From Bacteroidales bacterium M8 (GTDB taxonomy: Bacteria > Bacteroidota > Bacteroidia > Bacteroidales > Muribaculaceae): 64,000 nt of DNA. The DNA lies in contig LUJS01000039.1 in assembly GCA_001689495.1 (NCBI GenBank), forward strand, positions 1-64,000, in the 5' to 3' direction. The translations under genes were made by a program, and so were the position numbers. Position 1 is the first letter of the stretch. Each line of letters starts with the position of its first letter. The notes beneath the pieces were generated by a model. That model searched no databases. It was not told the DNA's origin and saw only the letters and a program-made list of their open reading frames with translations. Below are positions 24,840 to 33,429 of the stretch, in pieces.

Positions 24840-25352
24840 TTATCTTGTCACTACGCGATAGTCGAGCGTGCCGCCCGACACGACTGAATAACGCTTGAGC
24901 GCAAACTTTCGTTCGGCCGCGGGGCCCGACCTCGGGTTGCCGTGGTTGGTATATATGTCATAGGTGCTGCCGCAGTCGGGGCACTCGGCATAGAGCTGGC
25001 CGTCGGGCACTCGCAGCCTCACCGAAGGGTTAACCTCGACGGGGCACGCCAGATCGTAGGCCAGACAGTTGCCCAGCACGTCGGTCACCAGCAGCAGGCC
25101 GCCATAGCCAGTGCGGTCGAGGTCTGTGAAGGGGAAGTTGGCCGGCTGACGGATGGTCTTGGTGCGCACATAGATGCAATAGTCCGCGGCATCGCCCTTG
25201 ACGCCGTGTATGTTCCAGTCGGCCACGGTGTGAAAGGTCAGCCGGACGTCGCAATAGGGTATGCGGTCATCGTCGACCGAGTCGCACCCCCACAGCATCG
25301 CGGCCATGAGTGCCGGCATCAGCACCCTGAGCAGGGAGAGAAATACGCGCAT
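24840..25352 (-). CDS. Cysteine-rich lipoprotein with Rieske-like C-terminal half
   Basis: A 170-residue lipoprotein: signal peptide and lipobox AMLWGC (Cys23) followed by DSVDDD. The C-terminal half (about 85-170) resembles the Rieske fold in layout, with C96-x6-C103 in place of the C-x-H box and CPDCGSTYDIYTNHGNP...GPA (C124-x2-C127) in place of the CPCHGS box. Both metal-ligand histidines of true Rieske centres are missing; four cysteines could bind zinc or form disulphides. Two further cysteines are at 34 and 59. It is 8 bp from the DUF115-like gene. Function is unknown. Confidence 0.7.
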   Translation of the reverse strand: MRVFLSLLRVLMPALMAAMLWGCDSVDDDRIPYCDVRLTFHTVADWNIHGVKGDAADYCIYVRTKTIRQPANFPFTDLDRTGYGGLLLVTDVLGNCLAYDLACPVEVNPSVRLRVPDGQLYAECPDCGSTYDIYTNHGNPRSGPAAERKFALKRYSVVSGGTLDYRVVTR

Positions 25353-25357
25353 CGCGG

Positions 25358-25783
25358 TCAGGCCTGCTGGAACACCGACGTGAATACCTCGCCAAACTTG
25401 TCGGCGGCCTCCTGCAGCTTGCCGCCGATGAGCGGGCGCAGCATCATGGGGATGTCGATGTCGATGTTGGGTGTTACCACAGTGGCCCCGGGTCCATCCT
25501 CGCTGAGGTCGACCGACAGCTTGAGGGGCACGGGTGAGCCGGCGGCGGTCAGGCCGACGTGGTTGGGGGCTTTGCGCTCGGAGATCTTGAACTCGAGCTT
25601 GCCAACGCCGGGCGCGTCCATGCGCACCGAGTCGGCCGTGAACTCGACGCCCTGCAGGCGTGCGCGCTGCTCGTCGGGCAGCTGGTCCACCATGGGTTGA
25701 TACTGGCCGAGATCGGAGATTTTGGCATATATGTCGCCGATGGGGCGGGGGATAGTAACGGATTTACCTTTATAAACGGACAT
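25358..25783 (-). CDS. SRPBCC/START-like family protein
   Basis: A 141-residue helix-grip protein, probably binding a hydrophobic ligand. The start MSVYKGKSVTIPRPIGDIYAKISDL is the usual first strand and helix, followed by beta strands (VRMDAPGVGKLEFKISER, VPLKLSVDLSED, ATVVTPNIDIDIP) and a long C-terminal helix (LQEAADKFGEVFTSVF). No catalytic role can be inferred. It follows pyrE with an 87-bp gap containing a hairpin. Confidence 0.8.
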   Translation of the reverse strand: MSVYKGKSVTIPRPIGDIYAKISDLGQYQPMVDQLPDEQRARLQGVEFTADSVRMDAPGVGKLEFKISERKAPNHVGLTAAGSPVPLKLSVDLSEDGPGATVVTPNIDIDIPMMLRPLIGGKLQEAADKFGEVFTSVFQQA

Positions 25784-25800
25784 GAGGTTTGTGTATGTAG

Positions 25801-25832
25801 GTTCAGGGGCGCGGGTTGCCGCGTCCCTGAAC
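25801..25832 (-). terminator. Intergenic hairpin after pyrE
   Basis: A 14-bp inverted repeat (25801-25814 with 25819-25832; one G-U) around a 4-nt loop, with no T run. It could attenuate or stabilise the transcript between pyrE and the SRPBCC gene. Confidence 0.5.
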
Positions 25833-25870
25833 GGTTTGAAATTCTTCTTTCGGGGGTTGCGACGGACTGA

Positions 25871-26518
25871 TTACTCGTCGGCCTTCTTGGGAGCCCAGAC
25901 CGAGGGGTCCTTGCGCCACTCCTTGAGGGTGGCCACGTCGTCCTCGCGGATGAAACCGGTCTCGAGGGCTGCGGTGATGAGGGCCGAATAGTTGGAGAGG
26001 GTCACCAGCTTGACGTCGGCATCCTTGAACGCCTTGGTGGCTACGGGGAACTCGTAGCTGAATATGGCAACCATGCCAATCACCTCGCAGCCGGCATTGC
26101 GGATGGCCTCGACAGCCTTGAGCGAGCTGCCGCCTGTAGATATGAGATCCTCAATCACAACCACCTTCTTGCCCGGACGGAGATCACCCTCGATGAGGTT
26201 CTCGAGTCCGTGGTCCTTGGGGGTCGAGCGGACATAGACATAGGGCAGGCCGAGAGTATCGCTGACAAGAGCGCCCTGTGCGATGGCACCGGTGGCTACG
26301 CCGGCCACGGCCTCGACATCTCCGAAGTTCTCGAGGATTACGCGGCTCAGCTCAACCTTGATGAAGTTGCGCACGTCGGGATAGGACAACGTCTTGCGGT
26401 TGTCCGTATAGATGGGCGAGTTCCAGCCAGAGGCCCAAGTGAAGGGATTGTCGGGCTGAAGTTTAATGGCGCTGATTTTCAGAAGTTTCTCGGCAAGAAT
26501 GAGATCAAGATGTTTCAT
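25871..26518 (-). CDS. pyrE: Orotate phosphoribosyltransferase
   Basis: Converts orotate and PRPP to OMP in de novo pyrimidine synthesis; pyrF and carAB are also in this window under separate promoters. The 215-residue protein has the PRPP loop VVVIEDLISTGGSSLKAVEA (Asp-rich signature), the substrate segment FTWASGWNSPIYTDNR and the flexible-loop lysine region VYVRSTPKDHGLEN. The start at 26518, rather than 26548, agrees with the promoter position. Confidence 0.96.
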   Translation of the reverse strand: MKHLDLILAEKLLKISAIKLQPDNPFTWASGWNSPIYTDNRKTLSYPDVRNFIKVELSRVILENFGDVEAVAGVATGAIAQGALVSDTLGLPYVYVRSTPKDHGLENLIEGDLRPGKKVVVIEDLISTGGSSLKAVEAIRNAGCEVIGMVAIFSYEFPVATKAFKDADVKLVTLSNYSALITAALETGFIREDDVATLKEWRKDPSVWAPKKADE

Positions 26519-26545
26519 AACCTTGTGATTGATGATTTCGAAGTG

Positions 26546-26577
26546 CAAAATTACTCATTATCCCGCCCACCGCCAAA
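26546..26577 (-). promoter_or_regulatory. pyrE promoter
   Basis: Minus strand TTTG (26574-26577), 20-bp spacer, TAATTTTG (26546-26553), about 28 bp before the start codon. Confidence 0.8.
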
Positions 26578-26693
26578 TATTTTTAGTTTACAATTATTAA
26601 AAAACGACAAGGACGTACCGGGCCGTGGCAGGGTCGGCGGAATAATGCCTATCTATACGTGCGTGCGATAGGGTTAGTCTGAGGATTTTTTCG

Positions 26694-26701
26694 TAACTTT
26701 G
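26694..26701 (+). promoter_or_regulatory. -7 element of the prfA operon
   Basis: TAACTTTG followed by CGG, 33 bp before the prfA ATG. No exact TTTG was found at 19-21 bp. Confidence 0.6.
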
Positions 26702-26733
26702 CGGACGCAACCATTCATTATCAACTCCGATTT

Positions 26734-27843
26734 ATGGCAGACAATTCATTGCTCTCGCGGCTCGACGGCATCGAGGCACGTTTCGACGAGGTGAGTACCC
26801 TCATCACCGACCCTTCGGTCATAGCCGACATGAAGCGCTATGTCCGTCTGACCAAAGAGTACAAGGACCTCGAGAAGCTCACGGCCGTCACCCGCCGATA
26901 CCGCACCATGCTGGCCAACATAGACGAGGCCCGCGCCGTCCTCGCCGCCGAGGATGACGCCGAGCTGCGCCAGATGGCCAAGGAGGAGCTGGACGAGGCA
27001 ACCGACGCCCTCCCGGCCCTCGAGGAGGAGATAAAGCTGCTGCTGATACCCGCCGACCCCGAGGACTCGAAGAACGTGGTGCTCGAGATACGCGGCGGCA
27101 CGGGTGGCGACGAGGCCGCGATATTTGCCGGCGACCTCTTCAAGATGTATACCAAATATTGCGAGTCTAAGGGCTGGAGCGTGGCCGTGACAAGCTGCAG
27201 CGAGGGCGCCGCGGGCGGATACAAGGAGATAGTGGCCGCCGTGACCGGCGACAATGTCTATGGCACCCTCAAGTATGAGAGCGGCGTGCACCGCGTGCAG
27301 CGCGTGCCCGCCACCGAGACTCAGGGCCGCGTGCACACGTCGGCCGCGACGGTGGCCGTGCTCCCCGAGGCCGAGGCATTCGACGTCGAGATAAACGAGG
27401 GCGAGATCAAGTGGGACACCTTCCGCTCGGGCGGCGCCGGAGGCCAGAACGTCAACAAGGTCGAGTCGGGCGTGCGCCTGCGCTACATGTGGCGCAACCC
27501 CAACACGGGCGAGACCGAGGAGATACTCATAGAGTGTACCGAGACCCGCGACCAGCCCAAGAACAAGGAGAGGGCCCTGAGCCGCCTGCGCACCTTCATC
27601 TATGACAAGGAGCACCAGAAATATATCGACGACATAGCGTCGCGCCGCAAGACGATGGTCTCGACCGGCGACCGCTCGGCCAAGATACGCACCTACAACT
27701 ATCCGCAGGGGCGCATCACCGACCACCGCATCAACTATACGATATACAACCTTCAGGCGTTCATGGACGGCGACATTCAGGATGTCATCGACCAGCTCAC
27801 CATTGCCGAGAACGCCGAGAAGCTCAAGGCAGCCGAACTCTGA
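26734..27843 (+). CDS. prfA: Peptide chain release factor 1
   Basis: Class I release factor for UAA/UAG. At 369 residues it is the normal length. It has the PCRF domain, the PAT codon-recognition motif (RVQRVPATETQGRVHTS) and the GGQ motif in GGAGGQNVNKVESGVR. RF1 rather than RF2 is supported by the PAT tripeptide (RF2 has SPF). It opens an operon with the DUF4153 protein, a secreted protein and pyrF. Confidence 0.97.
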   Translation: MADNSLLSRLDGIEARFDEVSTLITDPSVIADMKRYVRLTKEYKDLEKLTAVTRRYRTMLANIDEARAVLAAEDDAELRQMAKEELDEATDALPALEEEIKLLLIPADPEDSKNVVLEIRGGTGGDEAAIFAGDLFKMYTKYCESKGWSVAVTSCSEGAAGGYKEIVAAVTGDNVYGTLKYESGVHRVQRVPATETQGRVHTSAATVAVLPEAEAFDVEINEGEIKWDTFRSGGAGGQNVNKVESGVRLRYMWRNPNTGETEEILIECTETRDQPKNKERALSRLRTFIYDKEHQKYIDDIASRRKTMVSTGDRSAKIRTYNYPQGRITDHRINYTIYNLQAFMDGDIQDVIDQLTIAENAEKLKAAEL

Positions 27844-27861
27844 CAATCCAACTTACAAGTC

Positions 27862-29619
27862 ATGGAACAACCTTTTTCCGACAACCGGACCCAGCGCAGA
27901 CACGGACGCATCACGCCCGCCATGCTCGTCGACGCATTCGACGGCGCCATGCGGCGCTTTCCGGTCACGATGATATATGTCATCTACCTCGCCCTGTGGT
28001 CCATGGTCGAGATCGCGACCGAAATATCCGAGCCCAAGAACCTCGTCATGGCCCTGTGGTATCTCGGCGGGGTGGGGATACCCCTCACTCTGGCCGTCAA
28101 GCTGTGGTGCGAGTATCTCGACCATGACTGGAGGAAACCGATGGTCATCGCCAACATACTGCTGGCGGCCGACTTCGTGTACATACTCTGTTGCGGCTCG
28201 TCGCTGGGCAGCGCGTGGACCATAGGGCGCGGCGCGCTTGTCACGGCCCTCGGCGTCGGCATAGTCTTCATACCGTCGCGCAAGCCCATGGCGTGGAACT
28301 TCGCCGACAACCAGATAGCCGGGCTCGTCATCGCGGCCTGCTTCTCGTTCTGCTTCGGCATAGCCACGATGCTCATATACGGCACCATAGGGGCACTGTT
28401 CGGGGTGTGGAGCGTCAAGCTCTTCGCGTGCATGGACGTCGTGGGGTGCGGAGTCATACCCACGGTCATATTCCTGAACCGCATACTCACGCCCGCCGAC
28501 TGCGAGGCGCGCGCGGCCACCGACGGCCTCACCAAATTCCAGTGCGGCACGGCCAAGTTCTTCGTGCTCCCCATCGTGGCCGTCTACATGGCCGTGCTGT
28601 ATGTGTATGGCTTCAGGATTCTGTTCACGTGGACGCTGCCGCGCGGCGTGGTGAGCCTTTCGGTGACCGGCCTGTCGGCCGCGGTGCTCGTGCTGATGTT
28701 CATGCTCGAGGGCGTCAGGCGCACCCTGTCCGACGACCGCCCGGCCCGCGTGGCATCACGCATCGCCCCGTGGCTCATGCTGCCGCTGCTGGTGCTGATG
28801 AGCGTGGCCGTGGGATACAGGATAGGGGAGTACGGCATGACCGCCTCGCGCCTGTATGTGCTCACCTTCAACGTGTGGTGCTATTGCGTGTTCATCTATC
28901 TCGGTGTCTCGCGCACGCGGCGGTTGAACGGCGTTGCGCTGTCGTTTGCCATCGTCTTTCTCGCCACCTCTATATTGCCGTGGGCCAACTATGTCAATGT
29001 CTCAAACCAATTGATGCGCCACAGCCTCAGGTCGGCGCTGGTCAAGGCCGGCCTCAAGGAGTTTCCGGTGAGTCAGGAGGAGTTCAACAAGGTGTTTGAA
29101 AACCTGCCCAAGTCCCAGCGCAAGAACATACGCTCGAAGATAGAATATCTCGACACCCGCGACGACCATTCGCTGCTCGACGGCATCACCGACTTTGGAT
29201 ATTACTCGGACGATGGCCTGAATCAGGACCTCGAACCCTATGAGGTTGAGACCGTCGTCATCGAGGAGACGATAGACGCATCGAGAATCAGGCTCAACCT
29301 CGACGCCACGAAACGTACCGCCGTGATACCCGACGGATTCAGGGGCGTCAAGAGGGGCAGTCTCAATACATACGAAACGATGGAGATGACCGACGGATGC
29401 TGTGACATCACTGTCGACAAGGTGCGTTATCGCCTGCCTGTCGACAGCCTTGCCTCGCTCGACGCGGATAGCTTGTTCGAGGCCGTGACCCTGCGACCCG
29501 TATCGGGCAATGCCGATACGGTCTTCGTGGCCAACGACATGAACATCACCATATTGCAATCCTCCGACGAGCGCCAAGTCGATTACCTCAATGTATCGGG
29601 CTTTGTCCTGACGAGATAA
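27862..29619 (+). CDS. DUF4153-type multipass membrane protein
   Basis: A 585-residue inner-membrane protein. About eleven hydrophobic segments fill residues 35-385 (for example FPVTMIYVIYLALWSMVEIA and LSVTGLSAAVLVLMFML), followed by a soluble domain of about 190 residues. The soluble part starts after LPWANYVNVSN and contains KSQRKNIRSKIEYLDTRDD and a beta-rich end. The layout matches DUF4153 proteins of Bacteroidales. Function is unknown. Gaps of 18-19 bp to both neighbours indicate one operon. Confidence 0.8.
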   Translation: MEQPFSDNRTQRRHGRITPAMLVDAFDGAMRRFPVTMIYVIYLALWSMVEIATEISEPKNLVMALWYLGGVGIPLTLAVKLWCEYLDHDWRKPMVIANILLAADFVYILCCGSSLGSAWTIGRGALVTALGVGIVFIPSRKPMAWNFADNQIAGLVIAACFSFCFGIATMLIYGTIGALFGVWSVKLFACMDVVGCGVIPTVIFLNRILTPADCEARAATDGLTKFQCGTAKFFVLPIVAVYMAVLYVYGFRILFTWTLPRGVVSLSVTGLSAAVLVLMFMLEGVRRTLSDDRPARVASRIAPWLMLPLLVLMSVAVGYRIGEYGMTASRLYVLTFNVWCYCVFIYLGVSRTRRLNGVALSFAIVFLATSILPWANYVNVSNQLMRHSLRSALVKAGLKEFPVSQEEFNKVFENLPKSQRKNIRSKIEYLDTRDDHSLLDGITDFGYYSDDGLNQDLEPYEVETVVIEETIDASRIRLNLDATKRTAVIPDGFRGVKRGSLNTYETMEMTDGCCDITVDKVRYRLPVDSLASLDADSLFEAVTLRPVSGNADTVFVANDMNITILQSSDERQVDYLNVSGFVLTR

Positions 29620-29638
29620 TAAAATAACAACAACAGCC

Positions 29639-30082
29639 ATGTCGCCATTAAGAAACATAATGCTTGCCGTCTGTCTGGCCGTCGCGTTCGGCGCGGCCTC
29701 CGACCCGACATTCCCGGCGCCCAAGCAGCCCGACGCATATATCCCCGACAAGGAGATGTCTTTCGAGATGAACAGCTCGACCGGATTCGTGCGCGTGCCC
29801 CTCGAGTATAACTGGGTCAAGAAATACTCGCTCGGTGCCGACAACATCGCCATGCCCGCCGGGCGCGTCAGCATAGGCGACAGGGCATACCTCTTCGAGA
29901 TGAACGACGAGGAGCTGCGCAAGCTCTGCGGCAACGGCGCCCGCCGCCTGCCCATCAAGGCCCGCATCACCGACCGTCGCACCAAGAAGCAGAAACCCTA
30001 TCACATAACCCGCCTGATGGTCAATTACCGCAATAACGGCCATGCCGACGTGCGCGTCGAGGGATATATATTCGAGAAATAA
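29639..30082 (+). CDS. Secreted hypothetical protein, 147 residues
   Basis: A signal peptide (about residues 1-21, ending FGAA) precedes a basic beta-rich domain with VPLEYNWVKKYSLGADNIAMP and DVRVEGYIFEK. There is no lipobox (no cysteine at the expected site), so the protein is probably periplasmic. No known domain recognised. Position in the prfA operon behind the DUF4153 protein suggests an envelope role for both. Confidence 0.7.
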   Translation: MSPLRNIMLAVCLAVAFGAASDPTFPAPKQPDAYIPDKEMSFEMNSSTGFVRVPLEYNWVKKYSLGADNIAMPAGRVSIGDRAYLFEMNDEELRKLCGNGARRLPIKARITDRRTKKQKPYHITRLMVNYRNNGHADVRVEGYIFEK

Positions 30083-30111
30083 GAATAAAGACAAATACAC
30101 ATATATATAAT

Positions 30112-30942
30112 ATGAACCGTACCCAACTTCTTGAGAACATCCGCAGCAAGGGCTCGTTCCTCTGCGTGGGTCTCGACACCGACATCAAAAAGATTCCGGC
30201 ACACCTTCTTGATCAGGAAGACCCGATCTTTGCCTTCAACAAGGCCATCATCGACGCCACCGCACCCTATTGCGTGGCCTATAAGCCCAACACCGCCTTC
30301 TACGAGAGTCTGGGCACCGAGGGGTGGAGCGCGCTGGACCGCACCGTGGCATACCTGCGCGAGAACTATCCCGACCAGTTTGTCATCGCCGACGCCAAGC
30401 GCGGCGACATCGGCAACACCTCGTCGCTGTATGCCCGTGCCTTCTTCGAGAAGATGGGCGTCGATGCCCTCACCGTGGCCCCCTACATGGGATTTGACAG
30501 CGTCAAGCCCTTCATGGAGTACGAAGGCCACTGGGTGATACTTCTGGCCCTCACCTCGAACCCCGGCAGCCACGATTTCCAGTTCCTCACCGACATGACC
30601 GGCACCCGCCTGTTCGAGCAGGTGATGGAGACGGCCCGCAAGTGGGGCAACGAGGACAAGCTGATGTTTGTCGTCGGCGCCACGCAGGGAGCCATGTTCT
30701 CTGAGGTGCGCCGCGTGGCTCCCGACAACTTCCTGCTGGTGCCCGGCGTGGGCGCACAGGGTGGCAGCCTCGACGAGGTGGCCAAGTGGGGCATGACCCG
30801 CGAGTGCGGACTTCTTGTAAATTCGTCGCGCGGCATCATCTATGCCTCGTCGGGCGAGGACTTCGCCGCAGCCGCCGCCGCCGAGGCCCGCAAGCTCCGT
30901 GACCACATGACCATCCTCCTGTCGGCTCACGGCGTGCTCTGA
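30112..30942 (+). CDS. pyrF: Orotidine-5'-phosphate decarboxylase, type 2
   Basis: Makes UMP from OMP. The 276-residue length and the motif VIADAKRGDIGNTSSLYA (catalytic Asp-Lys-Asp set) mark the longer type 2 family; LCVGLDTDIKKIP is at the N-terminus and LLVPGVGAQGG binds phosphate. It ends the prfA operon, 29 bp after the secreted-protein gene. A short hairpin (30957-30973) follows. Confidence 0.95.
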   Translation: MNRTQLLENIRSKGSFLCVGLDTDIKKIPAHLLDQEDPIFAFNKAIIDATAPYCVAYKPNTAFYESLGTEGWSALDRTVAYLRENYPDQFVIADAKRGDIGNTSSLYARAFFEKMGVDALTVAPYMGFDSVKPFMEYEGHWVILLALTSNPGSHDFQFLTDMTGTRLFEQVMETARKWGNEDKLMFVVGATQGAMFSEVRRVAPDNFLLVPGVGAQGGSLDEVAKWGMTRECGLLVNSSRGIIYASSGEDFAAAAAAEARKLRDHMTILLSAHGVL

Positions 30943-31023
30943 CCGTATTTTCGGGCGATTTCGGGCAAATCGTATGCGTTACAGAAAGAATATTGCTAAT
31001 TATTGTTAATTTGACGCTAATAA

Positions 31024-31056
31024 TTTGCTCCGTATCGCAAAAAATGCGTACATTTG
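31024..31056 (+). promoter_or_regulatory. Promoter of the 31.1-kb short RNA
   Basis: TTTG (31024-31027), 21-bp spacer, TACATTTG (31049-31056). Transcription should start near 31063. Confidence 0.75.
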
Positions 31057-31062
31057 CATGTG

Positions 31063-31138
31063 TGTTTTTCATAGTATTAGATTAAGATAAAGGTTTAAAA
31101 AGCGAAATGGAGTTGTCGGGAGACAATTCCATTTTTTT
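31063..31138 (+). ncRNA. Short sRNA-like transcript, about 75 nt
   Basis: Starts after a good promoter and ends at a hairpin plus seven T residues (31132-31138). The terminator stem is AATGGAGTTGTC (31106-31117), GGGA loop, GACAATTCCATT (31122-31133), with one G-U pair. The AT-rich 5' half is unpaired (TAGTATTAGATTAAG). No ORF fits. Its leader reminds me of a sequence type seen in other Bacteroidales intergenic regions, but this is memory and not checked. It could be an independent sRNA or a terminated leader of the glycogen operon, which has its own promoter downstream. Confidence 0.6.
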
Positions 31139-31248
31139 GTGCCCCTTCGGGACTTATTGTATCGGAGCGATTCGGGGACGAAAAATATGTTTTAAAACAT
31201 TGTTTTGGGGGAGAGTTTAAAAACATTGTGTATTTTTGGGCCGAATAA

Positions 31249-31279
31249 TTGCCCAAAGTCTCAAAAGTTAGTAAATTTG
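31249..31279 (+). promoter_or_regulatory. Promoter of the glycogen operon
   Basis: TTG (31249-31251), 20-bp spacer, TAAATTTG (31272-31279). A second possible -7 (TATTTTTG, 31231-31238) lies upstream. Confidence 0.65.
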
Positions 31280-31285
31280 TGAATT

Positions 31286-31466
31286 TAAAAGCCGAACCAG
31301 AGACCTCACCTGACCCGAAACACGGCTCGGAGGAGCCGTAAGACACATACCCCTCTCCCCACACACTTGATGCCTCACGACTTTTAATCATCATTCTAAG
31401 CCAAGAGACCCGGCGTGGTCTCAAGTCTATTACCATCGCAATCCAAACCATAAACTCTATCAATAA
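31286..31466 (+). promoter_or_regulatory. Structured 5' leader of the glycogen operon
   Basis: About 180 nt without an ORF. It holds two short perfect hairpins: ACGGCTC-GGAG-GAGCCGT (31322-31339) and GAGACC-CGGCGT-GGTCTC (about 31405-31422). This may be a regulatory leader; no known riboswitch family was recognised. Confidence 0.4.
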
Positions 31467-33401
31467 ATGAGCTATCTGAAATTTGATAAGAACCTGATGA
31501 TCAATCTGGAGCAGTCTCTGCCAAAGGAGATGCTGCGCACCAATCAGTCAGGCGCCTATCACTGCACGACGATAGTCGACTGCAACACCCGCAAGCAGCA
31601 CGGCCTGCTTGTGGTGCCGGTGCCCGAACTGGGCAACTCGTGGCATGTCATGCTGTCGTCTCTCGACGAGACCGTCTATCAGCACGGGGCTCCGTTCAAT
31701 CTGGGCCTGCACCGCTATCAGGGCGGCGTGATGAACCCCAACGGCCACAAGTATATCCGCGAGTTCGACTGCGAGAGCGTGCCCCGCACCACCTATCGCG
31801 TCGGCGGCGTGATCCTGACCAAAGAGAAGATCTTCATCTCGGGCGAGAACCGCATCCTCATCCGCTATACTCTCGAGGAGGCCCACTCGGCCACGACCCT
31901 GCGCTTCAAGCCGATCCTCGCATTCCGCGACGCCAACGAGCTCTGCATAGCCAACGATGCCGTCAACACGGAGATTCCCGAGGCCTCGAACGGCGTGTCT
32001 GCATGTATGTACGAGGGTTATCCCCGTCTCTACATGCAGTTCTCGCGTCAGCCCCAGTGGGTATATGACCCGCACTGGTATAACGGATTCGAGTATGTCA
32101 AGGACCTCGAGCGCGGCGTGCCCTATACCGAAGACCTCTGGGTGCCCGGATACTTCGAAGTGCCCATCAAGAAGGGCGAGAGCATCATATTCTCGGCCGG
32201 CCTGAGCGAGGTAGACCCCTCGACCCTGCCGCAGATGTACGAGAAGGAGATTGCCGTGCGCACATGCCGCACGTCGTTCTTCAACTGTCTCAAGAACGCC
32301 GTAAAGCAGTGCTATATATCCGAGCCCGACGGCATGTACTTGATCTCGGGTTTCCCGTGGGGCAAGATTCTTGCACGCAACATATTCATGGCGCTCCCCG
32401 GTGCCACCATCGCCATCAACCACCGCGATGACTTCGAGAAGATAGCCGAGACGGCCCTGCGCTCGCTGAGGCACTTCATGGAGACCGGCAACCTCGATCC
32501 CCGCATTCAGGGCATCGACCTGCCAGACATCCCCCTGTGGGCCATCTGGGCCATACAGCAGTATGCCAAGGCATACAGCCGTCCAGAGGCAGCCGAAAAG
32601 TATCTGGCCGACATCCGCGCCATCATCGAGTTCATTCAGGCCGGCAAGCATCCCTTCCTCAAGGTCGACGCCGAGACTGGCATGCTCCGGACAGACGGCA
32701 CGCAGAAGCCGATGTCGTGGATGAACGCCTCGCTGGGCGGAAGCCCCATCGTGGCCCGCACAGGCTATCTGGTAGAGTTCAACGCGCTGTGGTACAACGC
32801 CCTCGTCTTTGCCACCCGCCTCACCGAGGGCGACGAGCAGGCCGCATATCAGGCAGCCGCCGACAAGATGGCCGAGCCCTTCGTGAGGACATTCCTCAAC
32901 GACTACGGCTATCTCTATGACTTTGTCAACGGCATGTATGCCGACCCGTCTGTGCGTCCCAACATGGCCATCGCCATCGGTCTCGACTACTCGCCGCTCG
33001 ACCGCCGTCAGCGCAAGCGCGTGCTCGACATCGTGACCCGCGAGCTGCTCACCCCCAAGGGCCTGCGCACCCTCTCGCCCAAGAGCTTCGGCTATCGTCC
33101 CAACTATCTCGGGTCGCCCGAAGAGCGCGAGATGTCGCTGCACAACGGCCCGGCACGTCCGTGGCTCATCGGATTCTATGCCGACGCATATCTCAAGGTG
33201 TTCGGCATGAGCGGCGTCAGCTACATCGACCGCATGCTCATCGGATTCGAGGACGAGATGACCAAGGGCTGCATCGGCTCGCTCTCGCAGCTCTATGACG
33301 CCAATCCTCCCTATGTGGGCCGCGGCGCCATCAGCCATGTCACCAACGTGGCCGAGGTACTGCGCACGCTCACTACCCTCAAGAAATTCACAATGGACTA
33401 A
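31467..33401 (+). CDS. Glycogen debranching enzyme (amylo-alpha-1,6-glucosidase type, GH133)
   Basis: Predicted to trim alpha-1,6 branches of glycogen in the cytoplasm. The N-terminal bacterial GDE domain (about 1-230) is followed by the GH133 (alpha/alpha)6 catalytic domain, with YLISGFPWGKILARNIFMALPG, SWMNASLGG, RTGYLVEFNALWYNAL and GLRTLSPKSFGYRPNYLG. Two canonical family positions differ: the TWMDA motif reads SWMNA and the YHQGTVWPW motif reads SLHNGPARPW; these could be Bacteroidales variants. First gene of the cluster, 28 bp before the glycosyltransferase. Confidence 0.88.
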   Translation: MSYLKFDKNLMINLEQSLPKEMLRTNQSGAYHCTTIVDCNTRKQHGLLVVPVPELGNSWHVMLSSLDETVYQHGAPFNLGLHRYQGGVMNPNGHKYIREFDCESVPRTTYRVGGVILTKEKIFISGENRILIRYTLEEAHSATTLRFKPILAFRDANELCIANDAVNTEIPEASNGVSACMYEGYPRLYMQFSRQPQWVYDPHWYNGFEYVKDLERGVPYTEDLWVPGYFEVPIKKGESIIFSAGLSEVDPSTLPQMYEKEIAVRTCRTSFFNCLKNAVKQCYISEPDGMYLISGFPWGKILARNIFMALPGATIAINHRDDFEKIAETALRSLRHFMETGNLDPRIQGIDLPDIPLWAIWAIQQYAKAYSRPEAAEKYLADIRAIIEFIQAGKHPFLKVDAETGMLRTDGTQKPMSWMNASLGGSPIVARTGYLVEFNALWYNALVFATRLTEGDEQAAYQAAADKMAEPFVRTFLNDYGYLYDFVNGMYADPSVRPNMAIAIGLDYSPLDRRQRKRVLDIVTRELLTPKGLRTLSPKSFGYRPNYLGSPEEREMSLHNGPARPWLIGFYADAYLKVFGMSGVSYIDRMLIGFEDEMTKGCIGSLSQLYDANPPYVGRGAISHVTNVAEVLRTLTTLKKFTMD

Positions 33402-33429
33402 CCCCCTCCCCGCTAACCATATCTGACGC

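Noticed and set aside
24840..25352. True Rieske 2Fe-2S protein
   Set aside because: Both histidine ligands are absent.
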